Shown here: piece by piece, positions 54,519 to 62,525 of the stretch | Numbering within the stretch: the stretch's first letter is position 1 | How the letters are laid out: every line of letters begins with the position of its first letter | Source: Vibrio celticus | GTDB lineage: Bacteria > Pseudomonadota > Gammaproteobacteria > Enterobacterales > Vibrionaceae | DNA: 64,000 nucleotides | Direction: 5' to 3' | Assembly (NCBI RefSeq): GCF_024347335.1 | Contig: NZ_AP025463.1 | Span: 1,364,001 to 1,428,000 of the forward strand | Notes under the pieces: model-generated | The model's database searches: none | The model's input: only the letters and a program-made list of their open reading frames with translations | Told to the model about the DNA's origin: nothing | Translations under genes and position numbers: made by a program

Positions 54519-55880
54519 TTAACAAACAACCTTAACAGCCAAACCACCTTGAGATGTCTCACGGTATTTAGCGTTCATGTCTTTACCTGTTTCTAGCATT
54601 GTTTCGATAACTTTATCTAGAGAAACAGTAGGAGCAGAAGAACGACGAAGTGCCATACGAGTTGAGTTGATTGCTTTAACTGCAGCAATACCGTTACGCT
54701 CGATACATGGTACTTGTACTTGGCCAGCAACTGGGTCACACGTTAAACCTAGGTTATGCTCCATGCCGATTTCTGCAGCCATACATACTTGCTCAGGGCT
54801 ACCACCCATAAGCTCAGCAAGACCAGCAGCAGCCATAGAGCATGCCACACCAACTTCACCCTGACAGCCAACTTCAGCACCAGAGATAGAAGCGTTACGC
54901 TTGTAAAGACCACCGATCGCGCCAGAAGCTGCGAAGTAACGGATGTAGTCTTTCTCTGTCACTGTTTGGATGAACTTATCGTAGTAAGCCAATACAGCAG
55001 GGATGATGCCACATGCGCCGTTTGTTGGTGCCGTTACTACACGACCGCCAGCTGCGTTTTCTTCGTTTACTGCGAAAGCAAACATGTTTACCCAGTCAAC
55101 AACTGTCATTGGATCATTGGTTGTTTTTTCTGAAGTCATTAGCTGTTGGCGAAGTGCTGCTGCACGACGAGGTACACGCAGTGGACCAGGCAGGATACCT
55201 TCAGTATTCATACCGCGATCCATACACTCACGCATCGTTTTCCAAATGTTAGCGAAGTAAGTGCGAGACTCTTCGTCTGAGTGGAATGCTGCTTGGTTTT
55301 TCATAACCAGTGTACTGATAGAAAGACCGCTTTCTTTACACTGATTAACCAGCTCTTCAGCTGTTGTGAATTCGTAAGGTGCTTTGATTGGGTTTTCTTC
55401 TTCTTTGCCGAAGTTCTCTTCGTCAACGATGAAACCGCCACCAATTGAGTAGTACGTTTTTGAGTATGCAACTTCGTCACCAACCCATGCATGAATGCTC
55501 ATGCCGTTCTCGTGTAGAGAAAGGTTGCTAGTGTGGAAGTTCATACCGCCATCGCGTGGGAACGATACTGTATGACAGTGCATGCCAACAGGAAGGCGCT
55601 CAGTTTCTTCTACGCGAGCAATGAAGCCAGCAATAGAATCGATATCAACACGCTCAGGAGTATTGCCAGCAAGACCCATGATGATTGCGATATCTGTGTG
55701 GTGACCTTTCCCTGTCAGTGATAGTGATCCATATACGTCCACGGTGATTTTAGTGATGTCGCGCAATTTTCCCATTGAACGTAGGTCATCAATAAATTCT
55801 TTACCCGCTTTCATTGGTCCAACTGTGTGTGAGCTCGATGGACCAACACCGATTTTATAGATATCAAATACACTAATCAT
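54519..55880 (-). CDS. sdaA: L-serine ammonia-lyase (serine deaminase)
   Basis: This 453-residue enzyme matches SdaA length when started at MISVFDIYKIGVGPSSSHT, with a GAGGTAAT site before it; the frame is open ten codons further. It has both alpha and beta parts of the iron-sulfur serine deaminase. Cysteines for the [4Fe-4S] cluster are found in GACGIIPA, GVACSMAAAG and LTCDPVAGQVQVPC. It converts L-serine to pyruvate and ammonia. It is downstream of sdaC with a terminator-like hairpin between. Confidence 0.96.
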   Translation of the reverse strand: MISVFDIYKIGVGPSSSHTVGPMKAGKEFIDDLRSMGKLRDITKITVDVYGSLSLTGKGHHTDIAIIMGLAGNTPERVDIDSIAGFIARVEETERLPVGMHCHTVSFPRDGGMNFHTSNLSLHENGMSIHAWVGDEVAYSKTYYSIGGGFIVDEENFGKEEENPIKAPYEFTTAEELVNQCKESGLSISTLVMKNQAAFHSDEESRTYFANIWKTMRECMDRGMNTEGILPGPLRVPRRAAALRQQLMTSEKTTNDPMTVVDWVNMFAFAVNEENAAGGRVVTAPTNGACGIIPAVLAYYDKFIQTVTEKDYIRYFAASGAIGGLYKRNASISGAEVGCQGEVGVACSMAAAGLAELMGGSPEQVCMAAEIGMEHNLGLTCDPVAGQVQVPCIERNGIAAVKAINSTRMALRRSSAPTVSLDKVIETMLETGKDMNAKYRETSQGGLAVKVVC

Positions 55881-55892
55881 AGCGATTACCTC

Positions 55893-55927
55893 AAAAAGAG
55901 AGCCTCCCAAGGGGAGTAGGGAGGCTC
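55893..55927 (-). terminator. Hairpin terminator between sdaC and sdaA
   Basis: GAGCCTCCC and GGGAGGCTC form a perfect 9-bp stem with a 10-base loop. On the minus strand TCTTTTTGAGG follows, just before the sdaA ribosome site. It probably makes sdaA expression lower than, or separate from, sdaC. Confidence 0.75.
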
Positions 55928-56000
55928 ATTTATTATCATTATATTTTTTGTCTAATCTCGCGATATAAGATGGATGCCATCTTATAAAAAGGGCTTGAGA

Positions 56001-57254
56001 TTAAAGAGCGCCGTAGATTACAGAACTAATAGCCGCTAGACCACATAAAGCTGTAAAGATTTGCACAGGTGCTGAAGTTTTGTACTTAGCCATAGCTGGT
56101 ACTTTCTGCATCGCGAATACAGGCATTAGGAACAGGATAGCTGCAATCATTGGAGCACCCATTGTTTCAATCATACCTAGGATGCTTGGGTTAACTACCG
56201 CAACAATCCAAGTTGTAACAACGATGAACGCTAGAGATGCTTTCTCAATCTTAGAGATTGAAGAACCAGAGCGAGACTTGATTAGACCAACAAGACCTTC
56301 GTGAGCACCTAGGAAGTGACCGAAGTAGCTAGAAGTAATCGCTGCGAATGCTACAAGAGGACCCATGTAAGAGATAAGTGGAGACTCGTGAACGTTAGCT
56401 AGGTAAGAAAGAACAGAGATGTTCTGTGCTTGCGCTGTTGCTAGTTGCTCTGGAGATAGAGAAAGCACTACAGAGAATACGAAGAACATTACAAAACCCA
56501 TCAGCATCATTGCTGCGCCACCAGTGATTGCGTCAGTTTTCTTAACTGCGTCTTCACCGTATACACGACGTTGCTCTTTAGAGAACTGTGAAATGATTGG
56601 GCTGTGGTTGAAAGAGAACACGATGATTGGAATAGCAAGCCAGATAATAGAAGGCATTGTTGACCATTCTGGGCTTACGTCCATCATTGAAGTGTTCCAA
56701 TCAGGAACTAGGTAGAAAGATAGCGCTAGTAGGATGAATACTAGTGGGTAAACCATTGCTGAAGTTGCTTTAAGCATCAGCTCTTTACCGAATACAACAC
56801 CTGCTGTCATAGCAAGGATAAGTGCACCAGAAAGAAGAGGACGTGGAATAGATTCCATACCCATTTGGTTTACTAGGAAAGAGTCAACCGTGTTTGTGAT
56901 ACCAACACCGTAGATAAGAACGATCGGGTAGATAGCGAAGAAGTAAGCAAAAGTAATAATGTTTGCGCCAGTCTTACCGAAGTGCTCTTCAACTGTGTCT
57001 GTAATATCAGCTTCAGGGTTTTTAGCAGACAGTACGAAGCGAGCTAGAGATTTGTGTGCGAACCAAGTCATTGGTGCCGCAATTAGAGCTAGGATAACTA
57101 ATGGCCAAAAACCACCCGCACCAGCTTTGATTGGAAGGAATAGTACGCCAGCACCAACTGCTGTACCGAATAGTGATAAACACCAGGTAAAATCTTTATA
57201 GTTAAACTTGCTTGAATCTTTAACGGCATTTGCCGAAGAAGTTGTTGTGTTCAT
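56001..57254 (-). CDS. sdaC: Serine/threonine transporter
   Basis: This 417-residue inner-membrane HAAAP-family transporter of the serine/threonine branch has about 11 helices. N-terminal block FTWCLSLFGTAVGAGVLFLPI and FNHSPIISQFSKEQRR match E. coli SdaC. It imports serine with protons and supplies sdaA just downstream. An upstream 309-bp region carries a PurR-like box. Confidence 0.92.
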   Translation of the reverse strand: MNTTTSSANAVKDSSKFNYKDFTWCLSLFGTAVGAGVLFLPIKAGAGGFWPLVILALIAAPMTWFAHKSLARFVLSAKNPEADITDTVEEHFGKTGANIITFAYFFAIYPIVLIYGVGITNTVDSFLVNQMGMESIPRPLLSGALILAMTAGVVFGKELMLKATSAMVYPLVFILLALSFYLVPDWNTSMMDVSPEWSTMPSIIWLAIPIIVFSFNHSPIISQFSKEQRRVYGEDAVKKTDAITGGAAMMLMGFVMFFVFSVVLSLSPEQLATAQAQNISVLSYLANVHESPLISYMGPLVAFAAITSSYFGHFLGAHEGLVGLIKSRSGSSISKIEKASLAFIVVTTWIVAVVNPSILGMIETMGAPMIAAILFLMPVFAMQKVPAMAKYKTSAPVQIFTALCGLAAISSVIYGAL

Positions 57255-57563
57255 GTTAAATTACTCATTTTTTGGGAACAGGAAATAAGTCGGGGCTAAT
57301 TCTGCAGAATTTTCGTCTGCAAAAAATAGATCTAAATCATGTAATGAAACGGCGCGTCACATGATATGCGAAAAACGGATTTTTGATCACGAAAATAGCG
57401 TGCTACAGGTGATTTATGTTTATGCTTGGTATTAGTTTTATTTATGCGAAAGGCGGGGTTGTATAGATTTATACCAGGGAAACGTTTGCGTAAAATTGCA
57501 TTAATAAATCTGTTCCATAGAAAGTCTGGATTTTGTTAACAGAGATTAAATAAAACGTAGTTG
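57255..57563 (-). promoter_or_regulatory. sdaC: sdaC upstream region
   Basis: This 309-bp gap holds the sdaC promoter and the nudL 3' end. It contains ACGCAAACGTTTCCC (minus strand) at 57478-57492. No ORF is supported. Confidence 0.45.
57478..57492 (-). promoter_or_regulatory. PurR-like box upstream of sdaC
   Basis: ACGCAAACGTTTCCC matches the PurR consensus (ACGCAAACGTTTNC) at 14 of 14 defined positions on the minus strand. Serine feeds glycine and one-carbon units into purine synthesis, so purine control of a serine importer would make sense. It lies about 225 bases from the start codon, rather far. Confidence 0.4.
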
Positions 57564-58163
57564 CTATGTAATTCGTTGCACTACATGCTGCTGCAGTGAT
57601 TGGATGATTTGCGCCGTAACGCCCCAAATTAGGTGCTCTTGGAAGGGCATAGCAAAAACTCGATGCTTGATTTGTTTAAAGTTAACAGTGTGGCTGTGTA
57701 ACTTGGCTTGGTCTAAAACATAGGTAGCGGGCACCTCAAAAATTGAGGCAACTTCGTTCTCATCGATGATGGCTTTATAGTCAGGATCGACCATGGCAAC
57801 AATCGGCGTCACAGAAAATTTACTAATAGTACTCAATGCAGGTAATTGCCCAACAATTTTAACTTGATCCGATCGAATTCCCACCTCCTCATGGAGCTCT
57901 CTGAGTGCAGTGAATTGCATAGAAGGGTCAGAAAGTTCGTGTTTACCACCAGGAAAGCTGACTTGGCCGGGGTGATGCTTTAAATGAGCCGCTCTTTTAG
58001 TAAAAATGACATGTAAACCATCTTCTCTTTCAACTAAACCTACCACCACTGCCGCTTTACGTAATTGCTCGCCACTGATGTGCGAAACACGCTCTACTGA
58101 CTCAGGGTGATAGCCAACGGTAGGGTTAAGTTGGAATTGCTGAAGGAAGTTTTCTTTATTCAT
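57564..58163 (-). CDS. nudL: Nudix hydrolase, CoA pyrophosphatase type
   Basis: This 199-residue protein has a Nudix box, FPGGKHELSDPSMQF.. ending in RELHEEVGI, preceded by the NudL/CoA-type start (VGLVEREDGLHVIFTKRA). The REXXEE catalytic core is intact. It should hydrolyse CoA and related nucleoside diphosphates. Position between sdaA/sdaC and pabB matches the E. coli pabB-nudL-sdaA order. Confidence 0.88.
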   Translation of the reverse strand: MNKENFLQQFQLNPTVGYHPESVERVSHISGEQLRKAAVVVGLVEREDGLHVIFTKRAAHLKHHPGQVSFPGGKHELSDPSMQFTALRELHEEVGIRSDQVKIVGQLPALSTISKFSVTPIVAMVDPDYKAIIDENEVASIFEVPATYVLDQAKLHSHTVNFKQIKHRVFAMPFQEHLIWGVTAQIIQSLQQHVVQRIT

Positions 58164-58466
58164 ATCAAGCCAATATATTGATTATTATGATTTTAAGTAT
58201 AGACATAACCGTGGGTTGATTACCAATATTGAGTTTTTCTTCATTTACTTTCCCTCTTTTAGTTATCAATTGGATGCCATGAGGGGCTTTTTACCACTGA
58301 ATCTCCTCAACATGACGATTTTTGCTATATTCAATGTGTGCATACAGGCGAGTAAGCGTTATCGATGTCATAAAATTGGGTGACGAAACGTATATTTTTT
58401 GTTTAAGAATTTGATAACAATAACTTAGTGGACCATTCTAAAAAGAAATAGAAGAAAAGGTATGAG
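58164..58466. promoter_or_regulatory. Divergent region between nudL and H-NOX genes
   Basis: This 303-bp AT-rich gap must hold promoters in both directions. AGAAAAGG lies before the H-NOX ATG. I see no named operator, including no NsrR or NorR site I can recognise. Confidence 0.4.
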
Positions 58467-59009
58467 ATGAAAGGAATCATATTCACCGAATTTTTAGAGC
58501 TTGTTGAAGACAAGTTTGGGCTAGAGCTTTTGGAAGAAGTTCTAGAAATGTCAGAAGATGAAGGGATCTATACGTCGGTCGGCAGTTACGACCACAAAGA
58601 CCTTGTCAGGTTGATTATCAACTTGAGTAAGAAAACCGATATTGATGCAGCAAGCTTGCAACGCGTTTTTGGGCAGTCTGTTTTTAAGAACTTACTGGCC
58701 TCATTACCAAATAAAGCGAGCCTTGCTCACAGCAATACCACCTTTCAATTTATTCAGCACGTAGAGCGCTACATTCACGTTGAAGTGAAGAAGCTCTATC
58801 CAGATGCTGAGCCACCTGAATTCAGTTTTATCACCACTACCGAAGCACAACTTGTTTTTGACTACAAAAGCGCAAGGTGTATGTCTCATGTTTGCTTAGG
58901 ACTTATAGAAGGATGCGCTGAATACCACGGTGAATCTATCGCGGTGGAGATGACGCCACAAAATGATGACCAAAGCGTGGTTAGGTTTAATCTCAAAGTA
59001 GAAAAGTAA
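58467..59009 (+). CDS. H-NOX haem nitric-oxide sensor
   Basis: This 180-residue stand-alone H-NOX protein starts MKGIIFTEFLELVEDKFG, the family signature. The proximal haem His is H104 (HVEVKKLYPDAEPPEF) and the haem-propionate YxSxR motif is at 133-137 (YKSAR). It should bind NO tightly on ferrous haem. It is separated by one base from a hybrid histidine kinase gene, so it most likely controls that kinase, as in Shewanella and other Vibrio H-NOX/kinase pairs. In V. cholerae the H-NOX gene is on chromosome II, as I recall, so its place here is of interest. Confidence 0.95.
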   Translation: MKGIIFTEFLELVEDKFGLELLEEVLEMSEDEGIYTSVGSYDHKDLVRLIINLSKKTDIDAASLQRVFGQSVFKNLLASLPNKASLAHSNTTFQFIQHVERYIHVEVKKLYPDAEPPEFSFITTTEAQLVFDYKSARCMSHVCLGLIEGCAEYHGESIAVEMTPQNDDQSVVRFNLKVEK

Positions 59010-59010
59010 T

Positions 59011-60729
59011 ATGGATCTGGCATCTGCCCTAGAGAAGAAGCTCAAACGTCAAATCGCGGCAAGAAAAGCGGCTGAAGGATTGTTGGAACAGAAGAGCCTC
59101 GAGCTGTTCGAGGCTAACCAACAACTTGAGCTTGCTTTGCGTCAGTTAGAAAAGCGCTCCAACGCGAATATACGCCGCATTGAATTCCAAGAACAAATCG
59201 ACAACCTGTTGATTGATTTTGGGCGCGCGTTTCTAAGAAATGATCTCGATGATGTTATGCTATCTGAATTAACGACCAATGTGACCAGCAGTTACTTAAT
59301 CGAAGCCAGTCGTTTGATTCTACCTCCCAAGCTCATCCCTCAGTTACAGACCTGTGATTATGGCGATGAGACTGTCGAGGTGTTAGAGCAAGACATTCAA
59401 GAACCTCATTGGCAAGACGACCTGCTGACCGTGCCTTTAGAGGTTGAAAAAGTCATAGTTGGCGCGTTAATCGTCAGAGTCAGGTTGTTAGACCAAGACT
59501 ACGAGTTTATACAAAGCCAACTGTTGTTAGTAACGGACCTTATTTGCAGTGCCTTAACCCATCAACTAGCAATCAACCGAAATATTGAATCACGTAAACG
59601 AGCGGAAGAGTCCGAAAGGGCAACGCGTGACTTTGTGGCCATGATTAACCATGAGTTAAGAACTCCGCTTAATGGCTTGTTAGGTAGTGCAGAATTGATC
59701 AGTGATACGGAACTAAACAGCTCTCAACGTGAAATAGTGAACAACCTGCGCCAGTCTGGAGAGTTTCTCAGAACCATCATTAATGACTTGCTGGATTTCA
59801 GCAAAATTAACGCAGGGATGTTAGAACTGATTCCAAAGAAATTTGCCCTGAATGACTTGCGAAACACGATTGAAAGCATCTTCGTCAATCGAGCAATAGA
59901 GAAGCAGCTTGAATTCAATATCAGTGTTGCGTCAAATGTTCCCTCCCATTTCCAAGGCGATTTAGAGCGCATCACACAGCTGTTTGTGAACTTAATCGGT
60001 AATGCGATTAAATTTACAGAAGAGGGGCATGTGAATGTTGATATTGAGTGGGACAAAAACCAATTTGTTTTCTCTGTAGAAGATACCGGAGTCGGAATTG
60101 CTGAATCGGCGCATAAGACGCTGTTTGAACCTTTTACGCAGGCAGACAACTCAAGTAGCCGAAACTATGAGGGCACCGGGCTTGGGTTAGCGATTTGTCG
60201 CAAGCTGGTGGCTTTGATGAATGGCGATATTGGGGTGACCAGTGTTGTTGGCTCAGGTACGACCTTTACCATCTCGATTCCTCTTCAAGTTGTCGATGTT
60301 CCAGCTGAGAGTGATAGTGTTACCAAGGGCTTTGAGTCTGAAGTGGAATTGTCACTACTTAAAGTGCTGGTGGTTGATGATATTAAGATGAACCAGATCA
60401 TCATCCAACAGATGCTCCGTAAACATGAGATTGAACCAGCTATCGCAAGTAATGGTGTCGAAGGATTTGAGCTCGCGTCAGACAACGAATACGACATTGT
60501 ATTCATGGATTGCAGAATGCCTGTTATGGACGGGTTTGAAGCAACAGAGAAGCTAAGAGAGAAAGGTTACGTTAAATCTATTGTGGCACTGACTGCCGGA
60601 ACGACTCTTGAAGAACGCGAACGTTGTATTCAGTGTGGCATGGATGACATTTTGAGTAAGCCTTACACCGCCAACGATCTGAAAGAGATGCTCAAGAAGT
60701 GGGGTGTCTCAGCGGTGAAGGTCGCTTAA
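59011..60729 (+). CDS. hahK: H-NOX-associated hybrid histidine kinase
   Basis: This 572-residue cytoplasmic kinase has an N-terminal coiled coil at about 5-60, a GAF-like region to about 190, HisKA with phospho-His H214 (MINHELRTPLNGLLG), an ATPase domain (NLIGNAIKFTEEG, EDTGVGIAE, GTGLGLAICRKL) and a C-terminal receiver with phosphoacceptor D500 (FMDCRMPVMDGFEAT). It starts one base after the H-NOX stop. In Vibrio such kinases (HahK/HqsK) feed a phosphorelay that controls quorum sensing or c-di-GMP output in response to NO. The symbol is used by analogy. Confidence 0.88.
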   Translation: MDLASALEKKLKRQIAARKAAEGLLEQKSLELFEANQQLELALRQLEKRSNANIRRIEFQEQIDNLLIDFGRAFLRNDLDDVMLSELTTNVTSSYLIEASRLILPPKLIPQLQTCDYGDETVEVLEQDIQEPHWQDDLLTVPLEVEKVIVGALIVRVRLLDQDYEFIQSQLLLVTDLICSALTHQLAINRNIESRKRAEESERATRDFVAMINHELRTPLNGLLGSAELISDTELNSSQREIVNNLRQSGEFLRTIINDLLDFSKINAGMLELIPKKFALNDLRNTIESIFVNRAIEKQLEFNISVASNVPSHFQGDLERITQLFVNLIGNAIKFTEEGHVNVDIEWDKNQFVFSVEDTGVGIAESAHKTLFEPFTQADNSSSRNYEGTGLGLAICRKLVALMNGDIGVTSVVGSGTTFTISIPLQVVDVPAESDSVTKGFESEVELSLLKVLVVDDIKMNQIIIQQMLRKHEIEPAIASNGVEGFELASDNEYDIVFMDCRMPVMDGFEATEKLREKGYVKSIVALTAGTTLEERERCIQCGMDDILSKPYTANDLKEMLKKWGVSAVKVA

Positions 60730-60777
60730 ACACGCGAATAAAGCGTTGTGAGTCATGTACTCTAGTTCAAAGACTAA

Positions 60778-60816
60778 AAAACCGAAGTGATCTTGCGATC
60801 CTTCGGTTTCTTTTTA
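60778..60816. terminator. Terminator after the H-NOX kinase gene
   Basis: AAACCGAAG and CTTCGGTTT form a 9-bp stem, with an inner GATC pair, followed by CTTTTT. It serves the kinase gene and perhaps the convergent pabB. Confidence 0.8.
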
Positions 60817-60891
60817 TATCGAGTTTTTGCTGGCCGTTAAGCAGCGGAACTCGTCATTAAATCGCGGAACTCGCAGTTAATGACATTAGGT

Positions 60892-62271
60892 TTAGCAATC
60901 TTCAAGTACCGGTAGAATTCGACTCAGCTTATCCAGTGTTTCTTGGTATTCAGAAGCACAATCACTATCGAACACCACACCTCCGCCAGCCCATGCATAA
61001 AGCGTATTATTCTCGGCGACTAATGTACGAATGGTAATGCTGGTGTCCATTCTGCCATTTCGGCTGATGTAGCCAATACTGCCGCAGTACGCTGAACGTC
61101 GATGTGGTTCTAACTCTTCAATGATCTGCATCGCGCGAACTTTTGGTGCGCCAGTAATCGATCCTCCAGGGAAACACGCTCTCAGAAGGTCAGTCGCAGA
61201 ATATTGCTCATCAAGGTCTGCTCGTATCGTGCTTACCAAGTGGTGCACGGCAGGGAAGCTCTCAATATCGAACAACTTTGGTACATGCACTGTGCCCGGT
61301 TTTGCCACTCGGCCAATGTCATTACGAAGTAGGTCGACGATCATCAAGTTTTCCGCCTGATCTTTATCGGCGCTTGCCAGATCTTGCGCGTTAGCATCAT
61401 CAATCATCGGGTTCTCAGAACGAGGTCGTGTGCCTTTAATTGGCTTGGTTTCAATCACATTGTCTTTGAGTTCTAAGAAACGCTCTGGCGAAACACTGAT
61501 GATTGCGCAGTCGGCCAAACGGATAAAACCCGAAAAGGGCGCTGAGTTGTACTGCTCTAACTTGTCATAAGCCAGCCATTCACTGCCTTTGTATTGAGCA
61601 TTGAAGCGCTGAGCTAAGTTGATCTGATAGCAGTCCCCGGATAACAGGTATTCTTGAACGCTATCGAACTTGGTGGCGTAGCTCTCTTCGCTCATATTGG
61701 ATTTCCACGGTGTGGTTAATCCAAAGGGCGCATGTGTTAGGTGTGATTGACCCATTTTCTGCATCAGCCAATCATGATGTTCATCGATATTGTTACCGAC
61801 AATACACGCCGTTTTCAGTTGGTGATCAACGATAACAGCCCATTCATATAAGCCAACCGCCATGTCAGGTGCTTCAATATTACGCGTTGCGAGTGAAGGA
61901 AGTGTCTCTACTCTGCGCCCTAAATCATAACTAAAATAGCCTAAAGCGCCGCCAACGAATGGCAACTCAGTGTGCTCTTTAGTCGCAGGCAATAACTGTT
62001 GCTGATATTGGTCGAGTAGTTCGAAAGGATCGGAGTCTGAAACCTCGCACGTCTCATTAACATTAACGGTCGTTTTTGCACCGATCGTTTCGAAGGTGGC
62101 GATGGGTTGAGCAACTAAAATATCGTATCGACTATCAACGTGGCTTTCTGAAGCGGAGCGTAATAGCATTGCCCACGGCAGGTTTTCAATATGGGAAAAC
62201 AGCTGTTTAGCTAAAGTTGATTGATATTCAAGCGGCTTGATTTGGATAGAGCGAAATTCGTTGTTATTCAT
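60892..62271 (-). CDS. pabB: Aminodeoxychorismate synthase component I
   Basis: This 459-residue chorismate-binding enzyme has the PabB catalytic PIKGTRPR motif, the DLLRNDIGR metal-site block and the C-terminal GGSITGAPKVRAMQIIEEL and CGSIGYISRNG blocks. With PabA it makes 4-amino-4-deoxychorismate for folate. I chose ATG 62271; a TTG six codons earlier is possible. It diverges from the fumarase gene. Confidence 0.94.
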   Translation of the reverse strand: MNNNEFRSIQIKPLEYQSTLAKQLFSHIENLPWAMLLRSASESHVDSRYDILVAQPIATFETIGAKTTVNVNETCEVSDSDPFELLDQYQQQLLPATKEHTELPFVGGALGYFSYDLGRRVETLPSLATRNIEAPDMAVGLYEWAVIVDHQLKTACIVGNNIDEHHDWLMQKMGQSHLTHAPFGLTTPWKSNMSEESYATKFDSVQEYLLSGDCYQINLAQRFNAQYKGSEWLAYDKLEQYNSAPFSGFIRLADCAIISVSPERFLELKDNVIETKPIKGTRPRSENPMIDDANAQDLASADKDQAENLMIVDLLRNDIGRVAKPGTVHVPKLFDIESFPAVHHLVSTIRADLDEQYSATDLLRACFPGGSITGAPKVRAMQIIEELEPHRRSAYCGSIGYISRNGRMDTSITIRTLVAENNTLYAWAGGGVVFDSDCASEYQETLDKLSRILPVLEDC

Positions 62272-62380
62272 TTGTTTAATTTGTGACAAAGAGTTCGATC
62301 ACTGCATGGCGTGTGAGAGGAAGCAAGAGTATCATAAATTGAAAATAAAATGGGTTCTTGATTAGAACGGAGTAATCCAA

Positions 62381-62456
62381 GTGGTTTAGTTTAAAGCTAT
62401 GCAAGCGATTGCTAAAGCAACTAAATACAGCTCAACACAATAAAAAGCTAAACCAC
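62381..62456. repeat. Long-range inverted repeat upstream of the fumarase gene
   Basis: GTGGTTTAG at 62381-62389 and CTAAACCAC at 62448-62456 are perfect 9-bp inverted arms 58 bases apart, in the gap between pabB and the fumarase gene. They may form a leader structure. I name no regulator. Confidence 0.3.
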
Positions 62457-62525
62457 CTAATTCGATTTGGCACATATAGTCAAACTGTGAACCCACATGG
62501 AACCAGAACAATAAAGAGGCATGCA

